Source: Sphingomonas swuensis
GTDB lineage: Bacteria; Pseudomonadota; Alphaproteobacteria; Sphingomonadales; Sphingomonadaceae
Assembly (NCBI RefSeq): GCF_039538045.1
Contig: NZ_BAABBQ010000001.1
Span: 2,502,001 to 2,566,000 of the forward strand
Length of the DNA stretch: 64,000 nt
Direction of reading: 5' to 3'
Part shown: in pieces, positions 12,887-20,674 of the stretch
Numbering within the stretch: position 1 is the first letter of the stretch
Layout: each line of letters begins with the position of its first letter
Translations under genes and position numbers: made by a program
The notes under the pieces: generated by a model
What the model saw: only the letters and a program-made list of their open reading frames with translations
The model's database searches: none
Told to the model about the DNA's origin: nothing

Positions 12887-14350
12887 TCAGGCCTGCGCCA
12901 CCAGCAGGTGCCAGGCGTCCAATCGCCGCGACCGTTCCGCGCCGAGGTCCCGCGGTTCGAACCGGACCCCGCTCGGGATCATCGCCGCCGCCGCGGCGGG
13001 AAGGTCGGGGTGGAGGCCGGCGCCGACCGCGGCCAGCAGCGCCGCGCCGCGGGCGGTGGTCTCGACGTCGCTCGGGCGGGTGACGGCCAGCCCGGTCATG
13101 TCGGCGAGGTCCTGCGCCAGCCAGTCGTTGGCGGACAGGCCCCCGTCGATGCGCAGCGTGCCCCACTGCGCGCCCGCCGCCGCGAAGGCTTCGGCGAGGT
13201 CGACCAGCTGGTGGCTCACCGCCTCGAGCGCGGCCCGGGCGACGTGAGCCCTGGTCGCGGCGAAGGTCAGGCCGGCGATGGTCGCGGTCGCCTGCGGCTT
13301 CCAGTAGGGCGCGCCGAGACCCGACAGCGCGGGCAGCAGGACCACCCCGCCATTGTCGGGGACCGAGCGGGCCAGCGCCTCGGTCTCGGCGGCGGTGTCG
13401 AGAAGGTTGAGGTTGTCGCGAAGCCACTGGATCAGGCTCCCCGCGACGAACACCGCGCCTTCCAGCGCATAGTGGCGGACTCCGCCGACCTCGCACAGGA
13501 TGGTGCCGAGCAGGCGACCGGGGTCGCGAGGCGGCTGGGTTCCGCGGTTGGTGAGGACGAAGGCGCCGGTGCCGAGCGTCAGCTTGGTCTGGCCGGGGGC
13601 GAGGCAGCCTTGGCCGATCGTCGCCGACTGCTGGTCGCCGGCCAGCCCGGTGATCGGGATCGCGCCGCCGAGATGCTCGGGCCGGCTCTCGGCGAAGCGG
13701 CCGGCATTGCCGACGATCCCGGGCAGGGCCGCGCGGGGCACTCCGAACAGGGCCAGCAGCTCCGGGTCCCAGTCGTGGCCGTCGAGCGCGAAGAGGAGGG
13801 TCCGGCTGGCGTTGCTGACGTCGCTGAGGTGCGCCCCGCTGAGCTTGAAGGCGAGCCAGCTCTCGACCGTTCCGAAGGCGAGCCGCTCCCCCGCCTTCGC
13901 CACCGCCGGCTCGTTGGCCAGTAGCCAGGCCATCTTGGTGGCCGAGAAATAGGGGTCGAGGAGGAGGCCGGTGCGGCGCTGGACCAGGCCCTCGTGCCCC
14001 GCCTCGCGCAGCGCCTCGCAAGCGTCGGCGGTGCGGCGGTCCTGCCAGACGGTGGCGCGAGCGAGCGGCGCGCCGGTCGCGCGGTCCCAGGCGACCACCG
14101 TCTCGCGCTGGTTGGTCATCCCGATCCCGGCGATCCGCTCGGCCCCGCCCGCCGCCGCGACCATCTCGCGGGCACAGGCGAGGCTGTGGCGCCAGATCTC
14201 GTCGGCATCATGCTCGACCAGCCCGGGCGCCGGATAATGCTGGGTCAGCTCGCGGCTGCAGTGGCCGAGGACGGTGCCGTCGGCGGCGTAGAGGATGGCG
14301 CGGGTCGAGCTGGTGCCGGCGTCGAGGACCAGGATGGCCCGCTCGGTCAC
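12887..14350 (-). CDS. glpK: Glycerol kinase
   Basis: 487-residue FGGY-family kinase that phosphorylates glycerol to glycerol-3-phosphate. It has the N-terminal phosphate-binding motif LDAGTSSTRAI, the GMTNQRET and TVWQDRRT blocks typical of glycerol kinase, GLAGDQQSA, and the C-terminal LRIDGGLSANDWL segment. Length is close to the usual 495-500. The start overlaps the stop of the flavin reductase gene by 4 bases (ATGA). No glpF, glpD or glpR is adjacent, although a MIP channel gene lies about 0.9 kb downstream. Confidence 0.95.
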   Translation of the reverse strand: MTERAILVLDAGTSSTRAILYAADGTVLGHCSRELTQHYPAPGLVEHDADEIWRHSLACAREMVAAAGGAERIAGIGMTNQRETVVAWDRATGAPLARATVWQDRRTADACEALREAGHEGLVQRRTGLLLDPYFSATKMAWLLANEPAVAKAGERLAFGTVESWLAFKLSGAHLSDVSNASRTLLFALDGHDWDPELLALFGVPRAALPGIVGNAGRFAESRPEHLGGAIPITGLAGDQQSATIGQGCLAPGQTKLTLGTGAFVLTNRGTQPPRDPGRLLGTILCEVGGVRHYALEGAVFVAGSLIQWLRDNLNLLDTAAETEALARSVPDNGGVVLLPALSGLGAPYWKPQATATIAGLTFAATRAHVARAALEAVSHQLVDLAEAFAAAGAQWGTLRIDGGLSANDWLAQDLADMTGLAVTRPSDVETTARGAALLAAVGAGLHPDLPAAAAAMIPSGVRFEPRDLGAERSRRLDAWHLLVAQA

Positions 14351-14922
14351 CCCAGCCGTCCGGCCGCCTGCGCCACCTGCCGGCCGACCAGCTCGAGCTG
14401 GCCGCGGACCGCCTGATCGAGGCAGCTGCCCTCGGCGTCGAAGCTGTCGGCATGGAGCTTGACCGCCGCTCCGAACGGGGTCGGCCAGCCGCGCAGGGCA
14501 TGGGCGATGGTCCGCAACGTCGTCATCCCGCTGTTCGCCGCCTGGTGCCCGAAGGCAGTGACGATGAGTCCGACGGGGCGCCCGTCAAGATAGGGGCGGC
14601 GATCCTCCGCCAGCTCCTCGAGATAGTCGATGGCGTTCTTGACCATGCCCGAGACGGTCCCGTGGTAGCCCGGGCTGGCGAGCAGGATACCGTCGGCGGC
14701 GCGCACTGCCTCGACCAGCTCGCGCCCGCTGTCATGGCTCCACTGCGGGCCGCGATAGTGTGGCAGGTGGCTGATATAGTCGCCGCCGAAGCTGGTGACG
14801 TGGCCGCCCGCCGCCTCGGCCGCGGCGGCTGCAATCGCCAGCGCTCGCTCGGTGCTGCTGCCGGGACGCATGGTGCCGCCGATGGCGACGATCCGGCGGG
14901 GGGAAGTGGGCTCCATCGCCAT
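14347..14922 (-). CDS. NADPH-dependent FMN reductase family protein
   Basis: 191-residue flavodoxin-fold protein. The flavin phosphate-binding loop is near the N-terminus (GTMRPGSSTERAL), and the LLASPGYHGTVSGMVKNAIDYL block is the second family hallmark. Members reduce FMN or quinones with NAD(P)H. It is not a clear ArsH, because it lacks the long N-terminal extension of that group. Third gene of the operon rlmB-glycosylase-reductase-glpK, with a 20-base gap upstream and a 4-base overlap downstream. Its substrate is unknown. Confidence 0.88.
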   Translation of the reverse strand: MAMEPTSPRRIVAIGGTMRPGSSTERALAIAAAAAEAAGGHVTSFGGDYISHLPHYRGPQWSHDSGRELVEAVRAADGILLASPGYHGTVSGMVKNAIDYLEELAEDRRPYLDGRPVGLIVTAFGHQAANSGMTTLRTIAHALRGWPTPFGAAVKLHADSFDAEGSCLDQAVRGQLELVGRQVAQAAGRLG

Positions 14923-14942
14923 CCTCTAGCGCGGCGCCATCG

Positions 14943-15560
14943 CTACAGCACCTTGGTATTGTAGCTGTGCCAGGCGAGCACCGCGGCGACCCCGCGATAG
15001 GGGGACCACTCCGCCGCCCGCTCGCGCAGCCACTTCTCGGACGGGCGCTCGTCGGTGCCGAGCAGCCGCCCGAGCTCGATCTGCACTGCGAGGTCACCCG
15101 CCGGGAAGACGTCCCCCCGCCCCTCGGCGAAGAGGAGATAGATCTCGGCCGACCAGCGGCCGATGCCCTTGACCCGGGTAAGGTGCGCGATCGCTTCCTC
15201 GTCCTCGACGGGCAGCGCGTCGAGGTCGAGTTCGCCCGAGTGGGTCAGCGCGGCGAGGCTTCGGAGGTAGCCCGCCTTCTGCCGCGACTGGCCGAGCGCG
15301 CGCAGTTCCTCGTCGGTTGCCGAGAGCAGGCGCTCGAGATCGGGCGGATCGCCATAGGCGGCGGTGAGCTTGCCCCACATCGAATCCGCCGCGGCGACGC
15401 TGACCTGCTGGCCGACGATGGTCCGCATCAGCGCCGCCGCGCCGCGCGGATGGACGCGGGGGCCCGGTCGGCCGAGCCGCTCGAGGACCGCGGCGAAGCT
15501 CGGCTCGGCGGAGGCGAGATGGTCGAGCCCGCGGCCGAACTCCTCGGGCGAGTGGACCAT
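14943..15560 (-). CDS. DNA-3-methyladenine glycosylase II (AlkA/MAG type)
   Basis: 205-residue base-excision repair glycosylase of the HhH-GPD superfamily, removing alkylated purines. The helix-hairpin-helix is LTRVKGIGRWSAEIYL (about 127-142), and the catalytic aspartate is D156 in FPAGDLAVQ. IVGQQVSVAAA at about 48-58 is the usual entry helix. It lacks the N-terminal domain of E. coli AlkA, as in the short MAG/AlkA form. The start at 15560 (MVHSPEEF) overlaps the rlmB stop by one base; longer in-frame extensions upstream are GC-rich shadow. Confidence 0.92.
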   Translation of the reverse strand: MVHSPEEFGRGLDHLASAEPSFAAVLERLGRPGPRVHPRGAAALMRTIVGQQVSVAAADSMWGKLTAAYGDPPDLERLLSATDEELRALGQSRQKAGYLRSLAALTHSGELDLDALPVEDEEAIAHLTRVKGIGRWSAEIYLLFAEGRGDVFPAGDLAVQIELGRLLGTDERPSEKWLRERAAEWSPYRGVAAVLAWHSYNTKVL

Positions 15561-16306
15561 CAGGCGACGGTCGCGGCGTAAAGCGAAATGGCGGCGGCGT
15601 TGGACACGTTGAGGCTCTCGACCGCCTGACTGATCGGAAGCTTGGCAAGCGCGTCGCAATGCTCGCGGATGTTCTGGCGCATGCCGGGGCCTTCGGCGCC
15701 GAGCACCAGCGCCACGCGCTGCGGGCCGAGCGCCTCGCCGAGGGTCGAGCGCGCCTCGCCGGCGAGCCCGATCCGCCAGAAGCCCGCCTCGGCGATCTCC
15801 TCGAGCGCGCGGGCGAGGTTGACCACCCGAGCCCATGGCACCCGCTCGAGCGCCCCCGAAGCGGCCTTGGCGAGGGCGCCGCTCTCGGGCGGGGCGTGGC
15901 GGTCCTGGGTGACGATCCCGATCGCCCCGAATGCCGCCGCCGAGCGCAGGATCGCGCCGACATTTTGCGGGTCGGTGACCTGGTCGAGGACCAGCAGCAC
16001 CGCCTTGTCGTCGGCCTCCGAAAGGAGGTCGCCGAGCCACACGTCCTCAAGCGGCTCGACCTCGATCACCACCCCCTGGTGCGGCGCGTCGGAGGGGACC
16101 AGCCGGCCGAGATCGGCGGCTTCGGCGAAGGTCACCGCGACCTCGGGCGGGAAGTTCATGAAGCCCGCCGCCTCGCGCGTCGCCCAGGCCTTCAGGACCT
16201 TGCGATCGGGATTGTCGAGGGCCGCGGCGACGGCGTGCTTGCCCCAGAAACGGGGACGGTTGGCGGAGCCGTGGCTCGACTGGTGCGACTTCTTGCGACG
16301 GGACAT
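15560..16306 (-). CDS. rlmB: RlmB/TrmH-family 23S rRNA 2'-O-methyltransferase
   Basis: 248-residue SPOUT methyltransferase. An N-terminal substrate-binding region (RPRFWGKHAVAAAL) precedes the three knot motifs: LDQVTDPQNVGAILRSAAAFG, LVLGAEGPGM and ISQAVESLNVSNAAAISLY. These fit the enzymes that methylate G2251 of 23S rRNA, although a tRNA target in the same family cannot be excluded. First gene of a four-gene leftward operon. The divergent GST-fold gene starts 56 bases away. Confidence 0.92.
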   Translation of the reverse strand: MSRRKKSHQSSHGSANRPRFWGKHAVAAALDNPDRKVLKAWATREAAGFMNFPPEVAVTFAEAADLGRLVPSDAPHQGVVIEVEPLEDVWLGDLLSEADDKAVLLVLDQVTDPQNVGAILRSAAAFGAIGIVTQDRHAPPESGALAKAASGALERVPWARVVNLARALEEIAEAGFWRIGLAGEARSTLGEALGPQRVALVLGAEGPGMRQNIREHCDALAKLPISQAVESLNVSNAAAISLYAATVA

Positions 16307-16362
16307 GCCGCCGTCTGTAGCTTCGCCTTGCCCCCCGGTGAAGCCGCGTTAAAGCCGGAGCC

Positions 16363-17034
16363 ATGTGGCAGCTCCTGCAATTCCCGCTTTGTCCCTTCTC
16401 CCGCAAGGTCCGGCTGGTGATGGCCGAAAAGGGCGTCCCCGCCGAGCTGGTGCGCGAGAACCCGTGGGAGCGGAGGGACGAGTTCCTCGACCTCAACCCG
16501 GCCGGCGAAACGCCGGTGCTGGTCGAGAGCGACAGCGGGGTGACGTTGATCGGAAGCCAGCCGATCGCCGAATATCTCGACGAGACGATCGAGAAGGTGC
16601 CGATGATCCACGGCGACGCCGCCCAGCGCGCCGAGATCCGCCGGCTGACCGAATGGTTCGACGAGAAGCTGTTCCACGAGGTGGTCGAGCCTCTGATGGT
16701 CGAGCGCATGCGGAAGCGCCTGGTCAGCAAGGAGAGCCCCGACACGCGGGTGCTTCGCGAGGCGATGCGGGTCGGCAACAACCACCTCGACTATCTCGAC
16801 TATCTGCTCGACCACCGGCGCTGGCTGGCGGGCCCGGCGCTGAGCCTCGCCGACTTCACCGCGGCGGCGCACCTTTCGGTCATCGACTATCTCGGCGCGG
16901 TCGACTGGCGCGGGCACAAGCAGACCAAGGACTGGTATTCGGTGATGAAGAGCCGGCCGGCCTTCCGACCGTTGCTCGGGGAACGCATGGAAGTGATCGT
17001 TCCGCCACAACATTACGACAAAGTGGACTTCTGA
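16363..17034 (+). CDS. Glutathione S-transferase-fold protein, probable FzlA homologue
   Basis: 223 residues with an N-terminal thioredoxin-like domain (LLQFPLCPFSRKVRLVMAEK) and a C-terminal helical domain (about 85-215). The N-terminal LCPFS and the C-terminal run WLAGPALSLADFTAAAHLSV followed by DYLGAVDW resemble FzlA, the GST-fold protein that binds FtsZ filaments and is needed for division in Caulobacter. An ordinary GST of maleylacetoacetate-isomerase type is the alternative. Downstream, 3 bases after the stop, lies copy B of an inverted repeat. Confidence 0.82.
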   Translation: MWQLLQFPLCPFSRKVRLVMAEKGVPAELVRENPWERRDEFLDLNPAGETPVLVESDSGVTLIGSQPIAEYLDETIEKVPMIHGDAAQRAEIRRLTEWFDEKLFHEVVEPLMVERMRKRLVSKESPDTRVLREAMRVGNNHLDYLDYLLDHRRWLAGPALSLADFTAAAHLSVIDYLGAVDWRGHKQTKDWYSVMKSRPAFRPLLGERMEVIVPPQHYDKVDF

Positions 17035-17037
17035 GGC

Positions 17038-17116
17038 CCCGAAGTTCTCGAAGTTCACAGGGTGCCGGGTTTCCGTACGCCTTCCAACCTCCTTTTCTAA
17101 CAACCATTCTGGTGCA
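17038..17116 (-). repeat. Intergenic repeat, copy B
   Basis: Reverse-strand partner of 12726-12803. It starts 3 bases after the GST-fold gene stop and reads, on the minus strand, tgcaccagaatggtt...caccctgtgaacttcgagaacttcgg. The two copies are in inverted orientation and bracket a 4.3-kb block holding glpK to the GST-fold gene. Confidence 0.75.
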
Positions 17117-17224
17117 TTCAGGCAACAGGTCGCAAAGCTGAGCTGACAGGTTGAAAGAACGAAGAGGCGAACCCTTCCGGTGAACTAAGCAGCGCGAATC
17201 CTACTTTGCAAGACGAGTGCAGCC

Positions 17225-17947
17225 CTAGGCCGCGGCGCGGATCCGGCGATGCAGGTAATTGTCGTCGAAGCCGGCGATGCGGATCAGCTTGCCGATATCG
17301 ACGATGGACACGCAGCCGCGGGTCAGGGTCATCACATTTTCCTGGCGGAGCTCCTTCAGCACCCGATTGAGGTGAACCGCCGTCATCCCCAGCGAGTCCG
17401 CAAGCAGAAGCTGCGACAGCGGCAGGTCGAACACCGGTTCGGTCTGCAGACCGATGTTCCGGGCACGGATGAACAGCTCGCACATGAGGTGGGCGACGCG
17501 TTCGATGCTGGTGCGACGGCCCATGCTGGTGATCCACGCCCGCATGGTGCCCTCGTCCACCAGTTGCGAGACGTACATCGCATTGGCGATCCGCGGATGA
17601 TCAACGAAGATCTTCTCGATCTCGTCGCGGCCGATGGTGGTGACGAGCGCATTGGTCAGTGTCTGGATGCTGTGGTCCATCTCGCCGAGCAGACCGATGT
17701 GAAGGTCGCAGGCGTCGCCGGGCATGAGAAAAGCGAGAACCTGACGCGTGCCGTTCGGAAGAATCTTGTACCGATGGGCCCAGCCTTCGAGGATCACGAA
17801 CACGGGTCCCGGTCGGTCGCCTTCCCGGATGAGGTCGTGTTTCTGGGGCAATCGGCGCGGGCGGGCGGTGGCGCGCTTGAGCGCTTCGACGTCAGCCTCG
17901 CCTAACCTCCCGAAACCACGGAGTTTTTTGATGAACTGGTTAGGCAT
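17225..17947 (-). CDS. Crp/Fnr-family transcriptional regulator
   Basis: 240-residue regulator with an N-terminal cyclic-nucleotide-binding-type beta-barrel (about 25-120, with PVFVILEGWAHRYKILPNGTRQVLAFLMPGD), a dimer helix and a C-terminal winged helix (about 165-230, recognition region LADSLGMTAVHLNRVLKEL). No FNR-type cysteine cluster is visible, so it does not sense oxygen through an iron-sulfur centre of that type. The effector is unknown. The 5' region (17948-18010) is distinctly AT-rich compared with its surroundings and probably holds its promoter. Confidence 0.92.
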   Translation of the reverse strand: MPNQFIKKLRGFGRLGEADVEALKRATARPRRLPQKHDLIREGDRPGPVFVILEGWAHRYKILPNGTRQVLAFLMPGDACDLHIGLLGEMDHSIQTLTNALVTTIGRDEIEKIFVDHPRIANAMYVSQLVDEGTMRAWITSMGRRTSIERVAHLMCELFIRARNIGLQTEPVFDLPLSQLLLADSLGMTAVHLNRVLKELRQENVMTLTRGCVSIVDIGKLIRIAGFDDNYLHRRIRAAA

Positions 17948-18113
17948 GGAGCACAGTCACACAGTGAAGCCCAATTTCATATTCGGTAAAGTTATTGTCG
18001 AAAGTTGATTTGGATGATTGGTGGCAGGGCGTCCGGCCCTATATCGATCATGCGTCGGCTTGATTCCTCACAGCTCCGGCGGCCGCGAAGCTTCGCGCCT
18101 AAGGAGAGTATCG

Positions 18114-18407
18114 GTGACGGTCACGCTGAACGACAATGCGGATGGTTCACGGCCACCGAACGCCGACGCGCATGGCCGGGCCGCCCTGCTTCTCGTGGAA
18201 AGCCTGCTGCACGGCCTGATCGCTCGAAACGTGATCGCGATCGCGGATGCGGTCGAGATCGTCGCGGTGGCGGCAGAGGTCGCCGAGGAAAGCGCCCATG
18301 ATCGTGGCGCCGACCCTGAGAGTCTCGCGGGACCAATCGTGCTACTCGAGGCGATCGGAACGAGCCTGGCCATCGACCTGCCGAGCAGCGGCCCCACGAT
18401 CGTCTGA
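18114..18407 (+). CDS. Hypothetical protein (97 aa)
   Basis: Small acidic, Ala/Val-rich, probably all-helical protein without a recognised domain. The GTG start is chosen because AAGGAGAG lies 5 bases upstream, the clearest ribosome-binding site in this region; a longer frame from 18018 has no such site. The 3' end overlaps a convergent small ORF by 66 bases, so one of the two may be mispredicted. Confidence 0.55.
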   Translation: MTVTLNDNADGSRPPNADAHGRAALLLVESLLHGLIARNVIAIADAVEIVAVAAEVAEESAHDRGADPESLAGPIVLLEAIGTSLAIDLPSSGPTIV

Positions 18408-18593
18408 ACCTTCCGCTTCGAGTTGCCGGCAGATCTCGCCGTAGAGGTCGGCGCTGAGCCGGTGAATGACCTGCGCTTCGCCTTCCGTAAGATCGGCAAG
18501 GCGACGCTCTTCCAGCTCCCTTGTCCGATATCGCTCGCTGCTTTCGGCCACCTCAAGCCGCCAGCATCGGCATTGCAAGGTGCGCCGGCTCAT
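18342..18593 (-). CDS. Hypothetical protein (83 aa), uncertain start
   Basis: The frame has a convincing helical, charged stretch (ELEERRLADLTEGEAQVIH, then LSADLYGEICRQLEAEG) unlike random GC-rich shadow. The start at 18593 is tentative, with no good ribosome-binding site. It overlaps the preceding 60-aa gene by 41 bases and the convergent 97-aa gene by 66 bases. Family unknown. Confidence 0.4.
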   Translation of the reverse strand: MSRRTLQCRCWRLEVAESSERYRTRELEERRLADLTEGEAQVIHRLSADLYGEICRQLEAEGSDDRGAAARQVDGQARSDRLE

Positions 18594-18735
18594 TGTCCCG
18601 AGCCAGCGCTTCGTATCGCCTGGCGAGTTCGAGATGACAGGCCACGACCCGAGGATCAGCGCCCTCGCACGCTCGGGCCCACTCGGTGATTGCCCGTTGT
18701 CGATAGTAGTCGCGGTCGGCCTGCCTGCCACTCAT
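18553..18735 (-). CDS. Small hypothetical protein (60 aa) of a sphingomonad-type helical family
   Basis: 60 residues, mostly helical. The core pattern YYRQRAITEWARAC followed by VACHLELARRYEAL resembles small conserved hypothetical proteins that I associate with sphingomonad genomes (a tyrosine-arginine helix and a short TPR-like helix). A purine-rich GGGGGAACG lies upstream of the ATG. The AT-rich stretch at 18780-18815 upstream could hold its promoter. Function unknown. Confidence 0.6.
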   Translation of the reverse strand: MSGRQADRDYYRQRAITEWARACEGADPRVVACHLELARRYEALARDNEPAHLAMPMLAA

Positions 18736-19167
18736 GATCCGTTCCCCCGTCGGCGCGACTCAGGTCGCCGACCGAGGATAAGCAATTATAATCAGGCGAT
18801 TTATAACATAGATTTAGGCGTTGCGCGGAATGTCTTCCCGGAGGTGTCCGCGCGGTCCGTTATCGCTTCCGTGACCACGATGAGCGGTCCTGCTCCAGCG
18901 CGGCTGCGGCGCGACTACCGGCCTGTCGATCCCCATGAAGGTGCTGGCGATCGGGTGGCTGAGGGAAGCGGCAAGGCCTGTCGCCTCGACGACGACTACG
19001 GTGCCGCGGCGGCTGGCACTTGGGCAGACATGCTCTGACTTTGCCCCGACCCCTTCTCACCACGCCGCCCGCTCACGACAATTTGAGAACAGGCATGAGT
19101 TGGCGGAGGTCCGCCGAGCTGACAACGTGTCGTTCGGTGAATGTCCTGATTGGGTGGAAAGCGGACG
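18736..19167. other. 432-base stretch without a supported gene
   Basis: It begins with an unusually AT-rich patch (18780-18815, including aattataatcaggcg and tttataacatag), likely promoter sequence for the leftward 60-aa gene. The rest has broken short frames in every direction, one degraded copy of the tgtccgc/gcggaca motif at 19141-19168, and no ORF with both a start signal and plausible protein. It may be decayed coding sequence. Confidence 0.5.
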
Positions 19168-19536
19168 TCAGCGTGAGAGTTGCTCGATGGCTGCTCGCAC
19201 TTCCTCAAGCGTTGGTGCGACACTGTCATCCTCAACGAAGTAGATCGCCTCGTTCACCGCATCGTCCGCAAACTCGAAGTCGTCGCTCATGATGATACAG
19301 TCCGCCGCATAGTTCGCGATCTGGAAGGTCAGTCGCTGATCCGCTACGGCCTCCAAAAGGCGCTTCGCATGGTCGCGGGTAACGATGGTGCAAGGCCCAT
19401 CGCTGACGACAATGTAGCCCAAGCCTTTTGAGCGGAACGCTTGATTACAGGCGCTCACCTCCGCGCCGACTTCGTCGCCAAACTGCTCCGGCGCGAGTTT
19501 GCCTTCCAGAAAGGCAACGAGCGATGCGTGTTCCAT
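19168..19536 (-). CDS. Hypothetical protein (122 aa)
   Basis: Acidic soluble protein of unknown family. The frame extends upstream to an ATG at 19608, but codons 10-15 of that longer version coincide with a copy of a dispersed motif (ggtccgcaatgggtcg, 19564-19579) that is otherwise intergenic. The ATG at 19536 (MEHASLVAFLEGK) is therefore preferred. The C-terminal half has an acidic helix-rich segment (NEAIYFVEDD...EEVRAAIEQL). It is transcribed after the lipoprotein gene. Confidence 0.6.
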   Translation of the reverse strand: MEHASLVAFLEGKLAPEQFGDEVGAEVSACNQAFRSKGLGYIVVSDGPCTIVTRDHAKRLLEAVADQRLTFQIANYAADCIIMSDDFEFADDAVNEAIYFVEDDSVAPTLEEVRAAIEQLSR

Positions 19537-19591
19537 GGCGGTTTCGATAACTAAGGCCCGGAGGTCCGCAATGGGTCGAACGTCGCCATGC

Positions 19592-20149
19592 TCACCCCGC
19601 TTGCCCATGCGCGCGGCACGCTGGAATGTTCGTCGGCACCGCCCGAAACAGCGTGAGGCTGCGTCTGTCCCAATAGGTCAGATCCAGCGCGAGGAAGACC
19701 GGCGACCCTCTTTGCTGGTAGATGGCCTTACCCTTCCAGTCGGCCCCCGACGGGGTCAGGCATTCGCTCCAGCCCTCGCTGCGCAAGTCATTGGTGACGG
19801 CCACCAGGGCGCTCTGGTCCGAGGAATGCCACAAGGTAAGGTGATCGAAGCCGCCCGCACCATCGCCGCCGCCAAGATCGACGGCCGCGCTGAATGGTCC
19901 GTGCCGCCGGAAGAACAGGCCTTCCTTGCGGCACCGCATCTCGACATTGTGCGAAACGCAGTCGGTTAATCCGGCGCGCCGCGCATCGGCCAGACTGCCG
20001 CTGACCGGCAGCAATTCGAATAGAAATGTCGCAGGTGGCTGTCGCTCCTCCTCGCAGGATGACAGCAATGTCAGGGCCAGCAAAGGCGCAAGCCCACGCA
20101 ATCGGCGGACTTGCCTCCGGACCACCCACGCCTTTGCTCGCTCCGACAT
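19592..20149 (-). CDS. Putative lipoprotein, hypothetical
   Basis: 185 residues. The start at 20149 gives a basic N-terminus followed by a hydrophobic stretch ending in the lipobox LLSSC, so the mature protein is probably lipid-anchored. The body contains a further cysteine pair (TDCVSHNVEMRC) and a beta-rich region with WHSSDQSALVAVTNDL. An upstream in-frame ATG at 20215 would place the signal too far inside. Family not recognised. Confidence 0.62.
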   Translation of the reverse strand: MSERAKAWVVRRQVRRLRGLAPLLALTLLSSCEEERQPPATFLFELLPVSGSLADARRAGLTDCVSHNVEMRCRKEGLFFRRHGPFSAAVDLGGGDGAGGFDHLTLWHSSDQSALVAVTNDLRSEGWSECLTPSGADWKGKAIYQQRGSPVFLALDLTYWDRRSLTLFRAVPTNIPACRAHGQAG

Positions 20150-20238
20150 GCCGCGATCTAAGGCGCTGCAGCCACGGTTCGCAATGGCCGGTGCTGTTGG
20201 CTGCGATGTCCGCAACGGGTGATGGCGCGCATGTGGCT

Positions 20239-20301
20239 GGCCCCTCCACCACTCCGCTGACGCGGAGCGGTCCCCCTCCCCATCGCTTTGCGACGGGGAG
20301 G
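20239..20301 (-). repeat. Palindromic element related to the one inside ligD
   Basis: 63 bases. The reverse complement begins cctccccgtcgcaaagcgat and matches the left unit of the ligD element almost base for base. The second stem reads ctccgc-gtca-gcggag here versus cgccgc-aaa-gcggcg in ligD, a paired change that preserves base pairing. It lies in the gap upstream of the lipoprotein gene. Confidence 0.85.
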
Positions 20302-20341
20302 TTCTCGACCGGCACGCTGCAAGGCTAGCAGGCGCGCGCGG

Positions 20342-20365
20342 GTCCGCAATGGGTCGTAAGCGGAC
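20342..20365 (+). repeat. Dispersed inverted motif gtccgc-N12-gcggac
   Basis: The arms gtccgc and gcggac flank aatgggtcgtaa. Related full or half copies occur at 11254-11274, 12395-12412, 19141-19168, 19564-19581 and 20205-20222, all in the accessory patches around 11-12 kb and 19-20 kb. Confidence 0.6.
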
Positions 20366-20388
20366 ATCCCCGCGCCTAGTGTGGCGCG

Positions 20389-20577
20389 GTGTTGCGACTT
20401 CTTTGCCCCGACCGTTTCGCGATCTTCCTGTTCCTGCTGGGCCTCGCCCTCTTCTTCGTGCCGATGATGGTCATGCCCGGGATCGTCTCGATGGTGGCGG
20501 GGGCGGTGTATTGGGTGGCGATAGCGCTGGTCAGGGCCCTGGTGCGTGCCGGCGCCTCGGGACGGGATGGTCGGTGA
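20389..20577 (+). CDS. Possible small membrane protein (62 aa)
   Basis: GTG-initiated ORF with two closely spaced hydrophobic segments (AIFLFLLGLALFFVPMMV, then a second of about 18 residues) and a short basic tail, consistent with a small two-pass membrane protein. It directly follows a dispersed repeat, and no good Shine-Dalgarno is visible, so the call is weak. Confidence 0.35.
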   Translation: MLRLLCPDRFAIFLFLLGLALFFVPMMVMPGIVSMVAGAVYWVAIALVRALVRAGASGRDGR

Positions 20578-20674
20578 GAGGGTCTCGGAACGGCGATCGG
20601 GCGGTGGCGTCAACTAGCCTTTGCATGCCGCACTTCGCCCCCGCATAGTCGGCGCGAACAGCAAGGGTGGCAGG

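Noticed and set aside
14347..14922. Flavin reductase as ArsH linked to the arsC cassette
   Set aside because: It lacks the extended N-terminus and typical length of ArsH and is coupled to glpK, not to arsC. Kept as a general FMN reductase.
18466..19038. 190-codon plus-strand frame in the orphan-gene patch
   Set aside because: It crosses the AT-rich probable promoter at 18780-18815 and lies opposite the better supported 60-aa and 83-aa ORFs. The translation looks random.
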